From: Candidatus Zhuqueibacterota bacterium
GTDB lineage: Bacteria; SM23-31
Reading direction: 5' to 3'
Assembly: GCA_022562855.1 (NCBI GenBank)
Contig: JADFON010000061.1
Coordinates: 1 to 8,367, forward strand
Length of the DNA: 8,367 bases
Of this stretch, positions 1-5,857 are shown piece by piece; within the stretch, counting starts at the first letter, position 1; every line of letters begins with the position of its first letter. The notes beneath the pieces were generated by a model, which was not told the origin of the DNA, made no database searches, and worked only from the letters and a program-made list of their open reading frames with translations. Both the position numbers and the translations under genes were made by a program.

Positions 1-254
1 GTCCACCGTCCCGACCATACCAATGCATCGGGGTCATCGGAGTTTTCTACCAGTTCCTGTTGAGATTGGGCAAGATTATTGTCGAATCTGTTTCGAGCTT
101 CATCAGAAATCTCAAGGGTAAAAAGTGTATCCCCCATGAGCGAAACCGCCTGAACCCCTAAAGGTAATTCGCTGAATAGCTCCGGTTCTTCTGCGCCGCA
201 GGAAAAAAGTAAAACGGATAGACTGAGTAATACTCCGAATTTCAAATTCCTCAT
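1..254 (-). CDS. Lipoprotein, probable tetratricopeptide-repeat (TPR) protein, 3' end cut by window edge
   Basis: 84 codons are visible. The N-terminus is a lipoprotein signal peptide: a short charged start (MRNLK), a hydrophobic stretch at residues 6-17 and a lipobox Leu-Phe-Ser-Cys with the lipidated Cys at residue 19. The mature part begins CGAEEPELF, so it should be anchored in the outer or inner membrane and face the periplasm. Residues ~46-84 are acidic and helical, and the end (NSDDPDALVWSGRW) resembles the first TPR-like helix of lipoproteins that I recall continuing as a tyrosine/glycine-rich TPR array. That family assignment rests on a few residues and on memory. The start is chosen by the lipobox distance and by AAAGGT about 5 bases upstream of ATG. 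A strong promoter lies about 70 bases upstream. Function unknown; TPR lipoproteins usually act as protein-interaction scaffolds. Confidence 0.8.
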   Translation of the reverse strand, partial: MRNLKFGVLLSLSVLLFSCGAEEPELFSELPLGVQAVSLMGDTLFTLEISDEARNRFDNNLAQSQQELVENSDDPDALVWSGRW

Positions 255-331
255 ACTTACCTTTTTGCTAATAAAACAATTTATAAAAGTGATTTCGAAT
301 TATCAGGTAAGTCAGGTAACCAATGGGCAGT

Positions 332-360
332 AATATAGGAATAAGCAAAAAGCATGTCAA
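332..360 (-). promoter_or_regulatory. Sigma-70-type promoter of the lipoprotein gene
   Basis: Read on the minus strand, a perfect -35 box TTGACA (355-360) is followed by a 17-base spacer and the -10 box TATATT (332-337), five of six matches to consensus. Transcription would begin near 325 and leave a leader of about 70 bases before the ATG at 254. The promoter lies between the nested repeat and the lipoprotein gene, so the lipoprotein is probably transcribed on its own and not from the peptidase gene behind it. Confidence 0.75.
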
Positions 361-411
361 CATTAATTTGACGGGGTAAAAAGTTGTGAATGCTGAGAGT
401 TTTCTATGAAT

Positions 412-710
412 TGTCATTCCCGCGAAAGTGTGTGTTGCACAACTACTGAAATCGGTTTCTATATCCGTATGCGGGGTTATCTGTGACCCCGCAGTGAGCA
501 TGAATGTCACGTAGCAACCACTCATGGCGCAAGCCATCCCTGACGGGACGTGGCGGGTCAGAGACGACCCGGGAAAATGGGGCAGACCCGAACTACGCAG
601 TCCGCGGTTGTGCAACACTCACGAAACCGGCAATCCAAATATTTAATTCTATTTGGAAAATGGATTCCGTGTTTCCAAAAAAATGGGGGTAAACAAAGCA
701 CGGAATGACA
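412..710. repeat. Palindromic intergenic repeat (TGTCATTCC...GGAATGACA), interrupted by a smaller element
   Basis: The ends are an exact 9-base inverted repeat, TGTCATTCC (412-420) and GGAATGACA (702-710). The right half carries an 8-base stem ATTCCGTG (664-671) with CACGGAAT (699-706), and the middle a 7-base stem TCCAAAT (634-640) with ATTTGGA (651-657). If the insert at 428-622 and one copy of its GAAA duplication are removed, about 100 bases remain, and the left end reads CATTCCCGCGAAA directly followed by CCGGCAATCCA. This resembles the widespread CATTCCCGCGAAAGCGGGAATCC type of dispersed intergenic repeat; that comparison is from memory. It contains no credible gene. Copy number in the genome cannot be seen here. 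Confidence 0.6.
428..622. mobile_element. MITE-like non-autonomous insertion, about 195 bp
   Basis: The terminal inverted repeats are 16 bases with one mismatch: GTGTGTGTTGCACAAC (428-443) and the reverse complement of 607-622, GTGAGTGTTGCACAAC. The inner 12 bases are identical. The element is flanked by GAAA on both sides (424-427 and 623-626), a likely 4-base target-site duplication. It is GC-richer than the surrounding DNA and packed with short hairpins: GCGGGGT/ACCCCGC (471-477/486-492), ATGGC-GCAA-GCCAT (524-537) and CGGGTC/GACCCG (554-559/566-571). No transposase fits, so it would need to be moved in trans by an insertion sequence with the same ends. The IS family is not assigned. An alternative is a structured RNA closed by the long terminal stem, but the flanking duplication and the interrupted host repeat favour insertion. 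Confidence 0.65.
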
Positions 711-748
711 TTTATTTTTTCGTATTTGAATAGCACAAAGTATTAATA

Positions 749-2149
749 TTACTTTTTTATCACGCCGGGGAGTTTCTGGACAATTCCCCCTTCCCCGATA
801 AGCTTTTCAATTTCGTCAAGCTCCGAAGGCGCCAAACCGGTAAGATTTTCGATGCCGTTTTCGGTCACAACGATGGTATCTTCGATTCTCATGTACAGAC
901 CTTCCTCAGGGACGCGTAATTGGGGATCGACTGAGAAGACCTGACCTACTTTGAGAGGTGCGGAACGGTACCCGCCAACATCGTGAACCGCCATACCGAC
1001 CGTGTGCGAGAATACTCCCCCGCCTGTATCCACGAGCCGCCGTGCGGCTGTTTCGTAAACCGGTTTTGAAAACGTTGTTCTTTCGAATACCCTTTCCATC
1101 GCTACTTTTGCATCGTCCATTATCTTTTGTGCCGTTACCCCGGGACGTATCCGGGAGAGGACTTCATTATGATAATCGAGGATAAACTGCACCAGTTCCC
1201 TCTGCATATCGTTGAACGTTCCGTTTATGGGCCACATTCTTCCGATGTCGGTGGTGTAATACCCATAATCAGGCGCATAGTCCATGAGCAGCAGGTCGCC
1301 GTCTTTCAGAACACTTGAATTATAAAAATAATGGGCATCGATAATATTCTCAGCCCCTGCCGCGGTTATCGAACGGTAACCTTCAAGACGCGCCCCGTTG
1401 ATAAGATAAATGTAACGTGCGGCGGCATCTAACTCATACTCGTAAACCCCCGGTTTTGTCGACTTCATCGCCTCTATCAGTGCGAGCGCTCCGAGTCTAC
1501 CTGCGCGTCGCAGGAGTTCAATCTCAAGCGGGCTTTTAATGGTGCGGAGTTCGTCCAGAATTGATGTCAGGTCTTTGATCTCAGACCGGGCATAACGGGT
1601 CCTGAGAAGACCGGCAAGGTGGTTTTCTCTTGATATTCTGCCGTCAAAAGAATCTGAGACTATCATTCTGTCCCTATTCCGGAGTTCACCGCGGCTTTGA
1701 CCCTGGTTTTCCGCCGGACTGAACATTGTGTAGATCGTGCGCACACGGGAAATCTCCATATCATTTGCAGATAGTACCGCCTCAATGCCCGTAAGTTCCT
1801 TTGCCCGTTCGGGGTTGTTTACTGAGAGAACCCGACCATCACCCGAAATCCTGCTTGGAGGCAGATAAAGGGTTGTAGTGCGGGACCTGCCGTCAAGAAC
1901 CAAATAAGCGTACGAATTCTCAACACCGCTGAGATAATAAAATGTATTCGTCTGCCGTGGATAGATAAATCCGCCTGGGTCAGGCGCTCCTTGTATAACG
2001 GCAACCGCCTGGTCTCCTATCGCATCAAAGACCTTATCCCTGCGGGCTTCAAATTCTTCCGGTGGAAAATGTGCCTGGTATTCCTGTGCCAATAGGGTTA
2101 AAGGGGCTAATAATACAACCATGGCATACAAACAGATATACTTTTTCAT
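749..2149 (-). CDS. Exported Xaa-Pro aminopeptidase-like metallopeptidase (M24, aminopeptidase P family)
   Basis: 466 residues. A signal peptide covers residues 1-21 (MKKY, hydrophobic core, probable cut after LLA), so the enzyme should act in the periplasm or outside. Residues ~30-200 form the creatinase/aminopeptidase-P N-terminal domain and ~205-440 the pita-bread catalytic domain. By alignment from memory with E. coli PepP, metal ligands are Asp290 and Asp301 (MDYAP...TTDIGR), His382 (FSHTVG) and Glu423 (RIEDTIVVT). His273 (AHYFYN) and His389 (AVHDVG) match conserved active-site histidines. The fifth ligand, Glu in PepP, is Asp408 (VDPQLRVPEE). The family removes an N-terminal residue when proline is second; here it may serve peptide scavenging. 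The start is supported by AGAAGG 9 bases upstream of ATG. It stands alone between two non-coding stretches and may use the promoter at 2510-2538 through a long leader. No clear terminator is visible after it. Confidence 0.9.
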   Translation of the reverse strand: MKKYICLYAMVVLLAPLTLLAQEYQAHFPPEEFEARRDKVFDAIGDQAVAVIQGAPDPGGFIYPRQTNTFYYLSGVENSYAYLVLDGRSRTTTLYLPPSRISGDGRVLSVNNPERAKELTGIEAVLSANDMEISRVRTIYTMFSPAENQGQSRGELRNRDRMIVSDSFDGRISRENHLAGLLRTRYARSEIKDLTSILDELRTIKSPLEIELLRRAGRLGALALIEAMKSTKPGVYEYELDAAARYIYLINGARLEGYRSITAAGAENIIDAHYFYNSSVLKDGDLLLMDYAPDYGYYTTDIGRMWPINGTFNDMQRELVQFILDYHNEVLSRIRPGVTAQKIMDDAKVAMERVFERTTFSKPVYETAARRLVDTGGGVFSHTVGMAVHDVGGYRSAPLKVGQVFSVDPQLRVPEEGLYMRIEDTIVVTENGIENLTGLAPSELDEIEKLIGEGGIVQKLPGVIKK

Positions 2150-2380
2150 TTTATTTTACCTTCTTTTTGATTTCCGGGAGGCATATCCTGGGATTTTTTT
2201 AGACTCTGAAACAAGTTCAGGGAACGATATTAGCGTTATAGAGAAAATTATTAGATTACTTTGACCAAATAGGATAGGACTGTACATAATTTTTTTTATC
2301 ATGGCTTGCTATTTTTCTTTGAGTGAATTATCGGTTTGTCTATTTTCCCGGGGCATAGTTGAGGTGTCTGCCCGCCCTTT

Positions 2381-2434
2381 TTATGGGGTCGAGTAATCGA
2401 TGATCTTATAGTGGAGTATTGTTTCGCCGATCAC
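2381..2434 (-). pseudogene. Possible remnant of the 5' end of a eukaryotic-like Ser/Thr protein kinase gene
   Basis: Starting from a GTG at 2434, the minus strand reads V-IGETILHYKII-DYSTP and then stops with TAA (2381-2383). The string IGETILHYKII matches the very start of many bacterial Ser/Thr kinases, which begin MIGxTIxHYKIxEKLGEGGMGxVYKA. This match is from memory and covers only about a dozen residues. After it nothing resembles the glycine loop or the rest of a kinase in any nearby frame. A near-consensus promoter lies with its start site about 70 bases upstream, the same spacing as for the lipoprotein gene. I infer a deleted gene that kept its promoter, leader and first codons. Alternatives are a chance resemblance or a short leader peptide for the peptidase gene. 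No good ribosome site precedes the GTG. Confidence 0.35.
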
Positions 2435-2509
2435 GATACTTATTCTTATGGTGTTACTGATAATTAAAAATAATGAAGCGGTAAGGTTACAATATACAAT
2501 TGTAGCGTT

Positions 2510-2538
2510 AATATAGGTATACGCATTTTCTTTGTCAA
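2510..2538 (-). promoter_or_regulatory. Sigma-70-type promoter behind the pump gene
   Basis: On the minus strand, TTGACA (2533-2538) is followed by exactly 17 bases and TATATT (2510-2515), the same boxes and spacing as the lipoprotein promoter. The start site should be near 2503. It would transcribe the kinase-like remnant at once and the M24 peptidase after a leader of about 350 bases. It is the only strong promoter I see ahead of the peptidase gene. Confidence 0.7.
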
Positions 2539-2574
2539 TAAATCTGTTACTTTTCTTACTGAATTGTATACCTA
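2514..2574. repeat. Nine-base inverted repeat with widely spaced halves overlapping promoter and stop codon
   Basis: TAGGTATAC (2514-2522) and GTATACCTA (2566-2574) are exact inverted copies whose centres are 52 bases apart, close to five helical turns. One half overlaps the edge of the -10 box and the spacer; the other overlaps the TAG stop codon of the pump gene. They could be paired operator half-sites or a loose RNA stem at the end of the efflux transcript. The stem is AT-rich and has no T-run after it, so an intrinsic terminator is unlikely. Chance is not excluded. Confidence 0.35.
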
Positions 2575-5500
2575 AGCTCTTTTGAAGAAAGACTTTCCGT
2601 CTTCGAGGATATTGTAGATGGTGGGTACCAGGATGAGAGTAATCAAGGTGGCAAACAGGACGCCGAACGCAAGCGATATTGCCATCGGTATCAGCAATTG
2701 CGCCTGCATACTTTTTTCCAGCATAAGCGGCGTCAGTCCTGCGAAGGTTGTCAGAGAGGTCAGCATGATCGGGCGAAACCGGGTGATCCCGGCATCGACT
2801 ATCGCCTCATGTACCGTTTTTCCCGCTTTTCTTCCCCGGTTTATGAAGTCGACAAGAACAAGGCTGTCGTTTACGACAACACCGGTCAGCGCAACTACGC
2901 CGAATCCGGAAATTATCGTGAGGTCGATCCCCATAATCAGGTGACCGATAATTGCACCGATAAATCCAAACGGTATAGCGCTCATGACGATGAACGGTTG
3001 TACGTAAGATTTGAACGGGATCGCGAGCAGTATATATATGAGAAGCAGGGCAAAAAGAAAGCCTTTTGCGAGACCTTGCAGCGATTCCCGCTGTTCGTTT
3101 TGTTCGCCTTCAAACGAGTATTGCAAACCAGGGTACTTACGCACTAATTCCGGCATTATATTTGCGGTAATATCTGAAATTATTTCATTCGGATTCGCTA
3201 TACTCAGATCGACGTCCGCGGTAATATTGACTGTCCTGTTCCTGTCGGTCCTGTTGATCGTTGCGAACCCGATACCGGGTTCGATTTCAGCGGCGACGTT
3301 AAACGGTATTTCACCCCCGCCGGGTGTCCGCAAGCGCATATTTTCGAGATCGGCGAGAGATTTTCTTTGCTCCCGGGGATACCGGACCATGACACGAATA
3401 TCGTCCCGCCCTCTTTGGATTCTCTGTACTTCTTCGCCGTAAAACGCCTGCCTCACCTGGAGGGCAACCGCAGACAAAGTCAAACCTAACGCCTCGGCTT
3501 CAGGTTTGATTTTCAACCTGATTTCATTTTTACCTTCCCGGTAGGAATCCGATATGTCGAAGACGCCTGAATATTCACCAAGCCGCGCTTGTAACTCGGA
3601 AGAAGCCCTCAACAAATCTTCATAATTCGTTCCCTTGAGCTGGATATTGACCGGATCGCCTGCTGAAAAAAGAGACGATGAGAAAACCAACTCCTCAGCT
3701 TCGGGGATTGTACCTGTCAGTTCTCTCCATCGCTGTGCAATTTCAACACTTGTTATTTCTCTTATTTCGGCTGAGACAAGCTGTAAGTTTACTTCGCCTA
3801 TATTGGAACTACTCGCCGTACCACCCGATCCTCCAGCCCCCATTCTTCTTGAAAGGAACGGCTGGTCGCCGATAGACGCAAGAATATGGATAATCGGTCT
3901 ATCGTCATTTCCCGTCAGGTCTCTATTGAGCATCCCGGCGCTTTCATTTATTTTACCGATTATCCTCTCGGTTTCTTCCTTTGAGGTCCCCTGCGGCATG
4001 GTGAGCAGCGCTACGACATTATCGGCTTCAATTTCGGGCATGAATACAAACTTCAGCCATCCGCCGCCGACAAAACTCATCGTGACTATGAGGACGCTAA
4101 TACCGATGGATATCGACATGTATCTCCACCTTAAGGCAAGATCCAGCGTTTTTCGGTAATACCGGTTCGTGAAAGTTTTGAATTTTTCGTGAAATGAACT
4201 TTGGAAGTTGCTCCAGATATTTCTGACATTCTTCTTTTTCTCATTTGATTTAACGGCGTTGAGATGTGATAGATGTGCGGGCAGAACAAACAACGACTCT
4301 ATAAGCGAAAACACGAGCGTGGCAATTACAATTATTGGAATTACACCCATTATCTTGCCCATAAATCCGGGTACGCTGAGAAGAGGTGAAAACGCGGCAA
4401 TTGTCGTCAGCACAGCGAAAACCACCGGCACCGCCACTTCCTGTGTCCCGTCTATCGCAGCTCTCAGCCCGGATTTACCTTTTTCGAGGTGCGTATAAAT
4501 ATTTTCGCCGATTACTATAGCATCATCCACTACAATACCCAAGACAAGGACAAAAGCAAACATCGAGATCATGTTAATGGAAACATCAAAGTTCGGCATA
4601 ACCCAGAATGCCCCAAAAAATGACATTATCATTCCGACGATTACCCACCACGCAAGCCTCAACCTCAAAAACAAGGCTAACGCAAGAAAGACAAGTATAA
4701 ATCCGCTTCTGCCGTTTCGTAATAAAAGATACAGCCGGTCTTTGAATACGAGAGAATCATCCTGCCATGCAGTTAGATTTATACCCTCCGGGAGCCTCTG
4801 CCGGGCTTCTGCGATATATTCTTTGACGGCGTTGGCAACAGCGAGGGCGCTTTCGTCACCCACACGGTAAACCTGAACAAGATTGGTGGGTAGACCGTTG
4901 AATATTGCCGACTGGTCTGTCTCTGCAAATCCATCGATCACTTTCGCCACATCTCTCAGGTATAACCTGGTGCCATCCGGCAATGACCTCAGAATTAATT
5001 TTTCGAATTCTACCCCCTCATATACCTGCCCTTTGGTTCTGATCGATAATTCACCACTGCTTGTTTTGATCGATCCGCCGGGCAAATCGAGCGACGACGA
5101 TCTGACCGCCTGCACCACCTCGCTGAACGTGAGATCGAAACGTCTTAACGCATCTTCCGATACCTCTATCGAGATTTCGTAAGGGCGCGCGGCAGAGACT
5201 TCAACCTGGCTCACATCCGGCAGATTTGCAATTTCATTGCGCACCTGGTCTGCAATTGTTTTTAGACTTTTTTCATCGGTATATCCGGTTACCGCAACAT
5301 TGATAACCTGCCGGCGGTTCAGCGCTTCCTGGATTACCGGTTTTTCGGTCTCATTCGGAAATGTGTCGATAGCGTCAACTCTTGATTTTACATCGTCAAG
5401 AAGTTTCCGGATGTCAACGCCGTTTAAAATCTCTATAGAAACAGTTCCAATTCCTTCGGAGGCTGTTGAAGTGATTTTTTTTATCCCTTCCAGGCCCTGG

Positions 5501-5715
5501 ATAGCTTCTTCGATCTTTATACACACCCCTTCTTCAACTTCCTCAGGAGCAGCTCCAAGGTACCTGACCGAGACAGAAATTATGTCTGTGGAGAATTCAG
5601 GGAACACCTCCAATTTTATACCGTTCAGGGCTATTATCCCGGAGGCAAATACCATTAACATCAATAAATTAGCGGCAACTCTATTCTCCGCAAACCATGC
5701 TATCGCTTTATTCAT
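2572..5715 (-). CDS. RND-family efflux pump, inner-membrane permease (AcrB-like, HAE1-type)
   Basis: 1047 residues, the usual length for the family. It is a proton-driven exporter that works as a trimer in the inner membrane. Two homologous halves are visible: TM1 (~12-30), a large periplasmic loop (~35-335), TM2-6 (~337-480), a cytoplasmic linker (~485-520), TM7 (~533-550), a second periplasmic loop (~555-880) and TM8-12 (~883-1035). TM4 carries the proton-relay pair Asp397-Asp398 (GIVVDDAIVIGEN). TM11 keeps the equivalents of AcrB Arg971 and Thr978 (Arg979 and Thr986, in ITRFRPIMLTSL). TM10 reads GVVVNDSLVLVDF, so the AcrB Lys940-Asn941 pair is Asn949-Asp950. A Gly/Ser-rich insert lies at 626-638. 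AAGG 7 bases before ATG supports the start. It is the last gene of the efflux operon, 138 bases after the adaptor. Substrate unknown: drugs, detergents or lipids are possible. The lack of the metal-pump signature argues against a CusA-type copper/silver exporter. Confidence 0.95.
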   Translation of the reverse strand: MNKAIAWFAENRVAANLLMLMVFASGIIALNGIKLEVFPEFSTDIISVSVRYLGAAPEEVEEGVCIKIEEAIQGLEGIKKITSTASEGIGTVSIEILNGVDIRKLLDDVKSRVDAIDTFPNETEKPVIQEALNRRQVINVAVTGYTDEKSLKTIADQVRNEIANLPDVSQVEVSAARPYEISIEVSEDALRRFDLTFSEVVQAVRSSSLDLPGGSIKTSSGELSIRTKGQVYEGVEFEKLILRSLPDGTRLYLRDVAKVIDGFAETDQSAIFNGLPTNLVQVYRVGDESALAVANAVKEYIAEARQRLPEGINLTAWQDDSLVFKDRLYLLLRNGRSGFILVFLALALFLRLRLAWWVIVGMIMSFFGAFWVMPNFDVSINMISMFAFVLVLGIVVDDAIVIGENIYTHLEKGKSGLRAAIDGTQEVAVPVVFAVLTTIAAFSPLLSVPGFMGKIMGVIPIIVIATLVFSLIESLFVLPAHLSHLNAVKSNEKKKNVRNIWSNFQSSFHEKFKTFTNRYYRKTLDLALRWRYMSISIGISVLIVTMSFVGGGWLKFVFMPEIEADNVVALLTMPQGTSKEETERIIGKINESAGMLNRDLTGNDDRPIIHILASIGDQPFLSRRMGAGGSGGTASSSNIGEVNLQLVSAEIREITSVEIAQRWRELTGTIPEAEELVFSSSLFSAGDPVNIQLKGTNYEDLLRASSELQARLGEYSGVFDISDSYREGKNEIRLKIKPEAEALGLTLSAVALQVRQAFYGEEVQRIQRGRDDIRVMVRYPREQRKSLADLENMRLRTPGGGEIPFNVAAEIEPGIGFATINRTDRNRTVNITADVDLSIANPNEIISDITANIMPELVRKYPGLQYSFEGEQNEQRESLQGLAKGFLFALLLIYILLAIPFKSYVQPFIVMSAIPFGFIGAIIGHLIMGIDLTIISGFGVVALTGVVVNDSLVLVDFINRGRKAGKTVHEAIVDAGITRFRPIMLTSLTTFAGLTPLMLEKSMQAQLLIPMAISLAFGVLFATLITLILVPTIYNILEDGKSFFKRA

Positions 5716-5790
5716 TGTTGAACCTTGATTTGAATTCTATTATGTGTGATTATCTTCACCCCCAAACCCCGAAAAAAGGGACAGGTAAAT

Positions 5791-5812
5791 TTGGAGGCGC
5801 CACGATCTCCAA
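5791..5812 (-). other. Hairpin in the gap between adaptor and pump genes
   Basis: TTGGAG (5791-5796) and CTCCAA (5807-5812) form a six-base stem with a ten-base loop. On the minus-strand transcript this lies inside the 138-base spacer and is followed by CCCTTTTTTCGGGG, itself a weak three- to four-base stem around a T-run (~5767-5780). The arrangement could be a partial terminator or a processing site that lowers pump expression relative to the other two components. The stem is short, so this is tentative. Confidence 0.3.
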
Positions 5813-5828
5813 GGTACAAACTTTAGTT

Positions 5829-5857
5829 TTCATAAAAATTTACAAAAGCAATGTCAT
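5829..5857 (-). promoter_or_regulatory. Possible weak internal promoter for the pump gene
   Basis: On the minus strand ATGACA (5852-5857, five of six to TTGACA) is separated by 17 bases from TATGAA (5829-5834, four of six to TATAAT). It overlaps the last codons of the adaptor gene. A start near 5822 would give a leader of about 107 bases that contains the hairpin at 5791-5812. The boxes are clearly weaker than the other two promoters, and a chance match in AT-rich DNA is quite possible. Confidence 0.25.

Larger units (their letters stand above)
2150..2571. other. Non-coding stretch between the pump and peptidase genes
   Basis: This 422-base AT-rich gap holds a strong minus-strand promoter (2510-2538), a long-spaced inverted repeat overlapping the pump stop codon, and a short kinase-start-like coding remnant (2381-2434). 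It also contains a 48-codon minus-strand frame (2302-2156) with a hydrophobic middle, which I do not call as a gene because its start has no good ribosome site. A weak hairpin GGGCA/TGCCC (2351-2355/2369-2373) is followed by GCCCTTTTT on the plus strand, but no plus-strand gene exists for it to terminate. I found no convincing terminator for the efflux operon and no second good promoter close to the peptidase gene. Confidence 0.6.

Noticed and set aside
268-618. 116-codon minus-strand open frame over the nested repeat, ending in a hydrophobic tail
   Set aside because: It starts with GTG inside the terminal inverted repeat, runs through both repeat elements, and then crosses the lipoprotein promoter boxes. 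It has no ribosome site and no family resemblance. The hydrophobic tail is what AT-rich DNA encodes by default.
428-622. Structured non-coding RNA or riboswitch instead of a mobile element
   Set aside because: It folds well on paper, but the GAAA flanking duplication and the clean restoration of the host repeat after removal fit an insertion better. No known riboswitch core was recognised.
504-692. 62-codon plus-strand frame across the repeat
   Set aside because: It lies in repeat sequence, overlaps hairpins, and has no ribosome site or recognisable domain.
2189-2222. CTGAA/TTCAG stem near a run of seven T in the peptidase leader
   Set aside because: On the plus strand the T-run precedes the stem, and on the minus strand the stem is followed by A rather than T, so it does not form an intrinsic terminator in either direction.
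2351-2385. GGGCA/TGCCC stem followed by a T-run on the plus strand, resembling a terminator
   Set aside because: The stem is five bases with a 13-base loop, the T-run is not directly adjacent, and no plus-strand gene ends here.
2618-5728. Several plus-strand frames of 96-174 codons opposite the RND pump gene
   Set aside because: They are antisense shadows of a well-supported 1047-residue pump gene; their translations show no family signature and no upstream ribosome sites.
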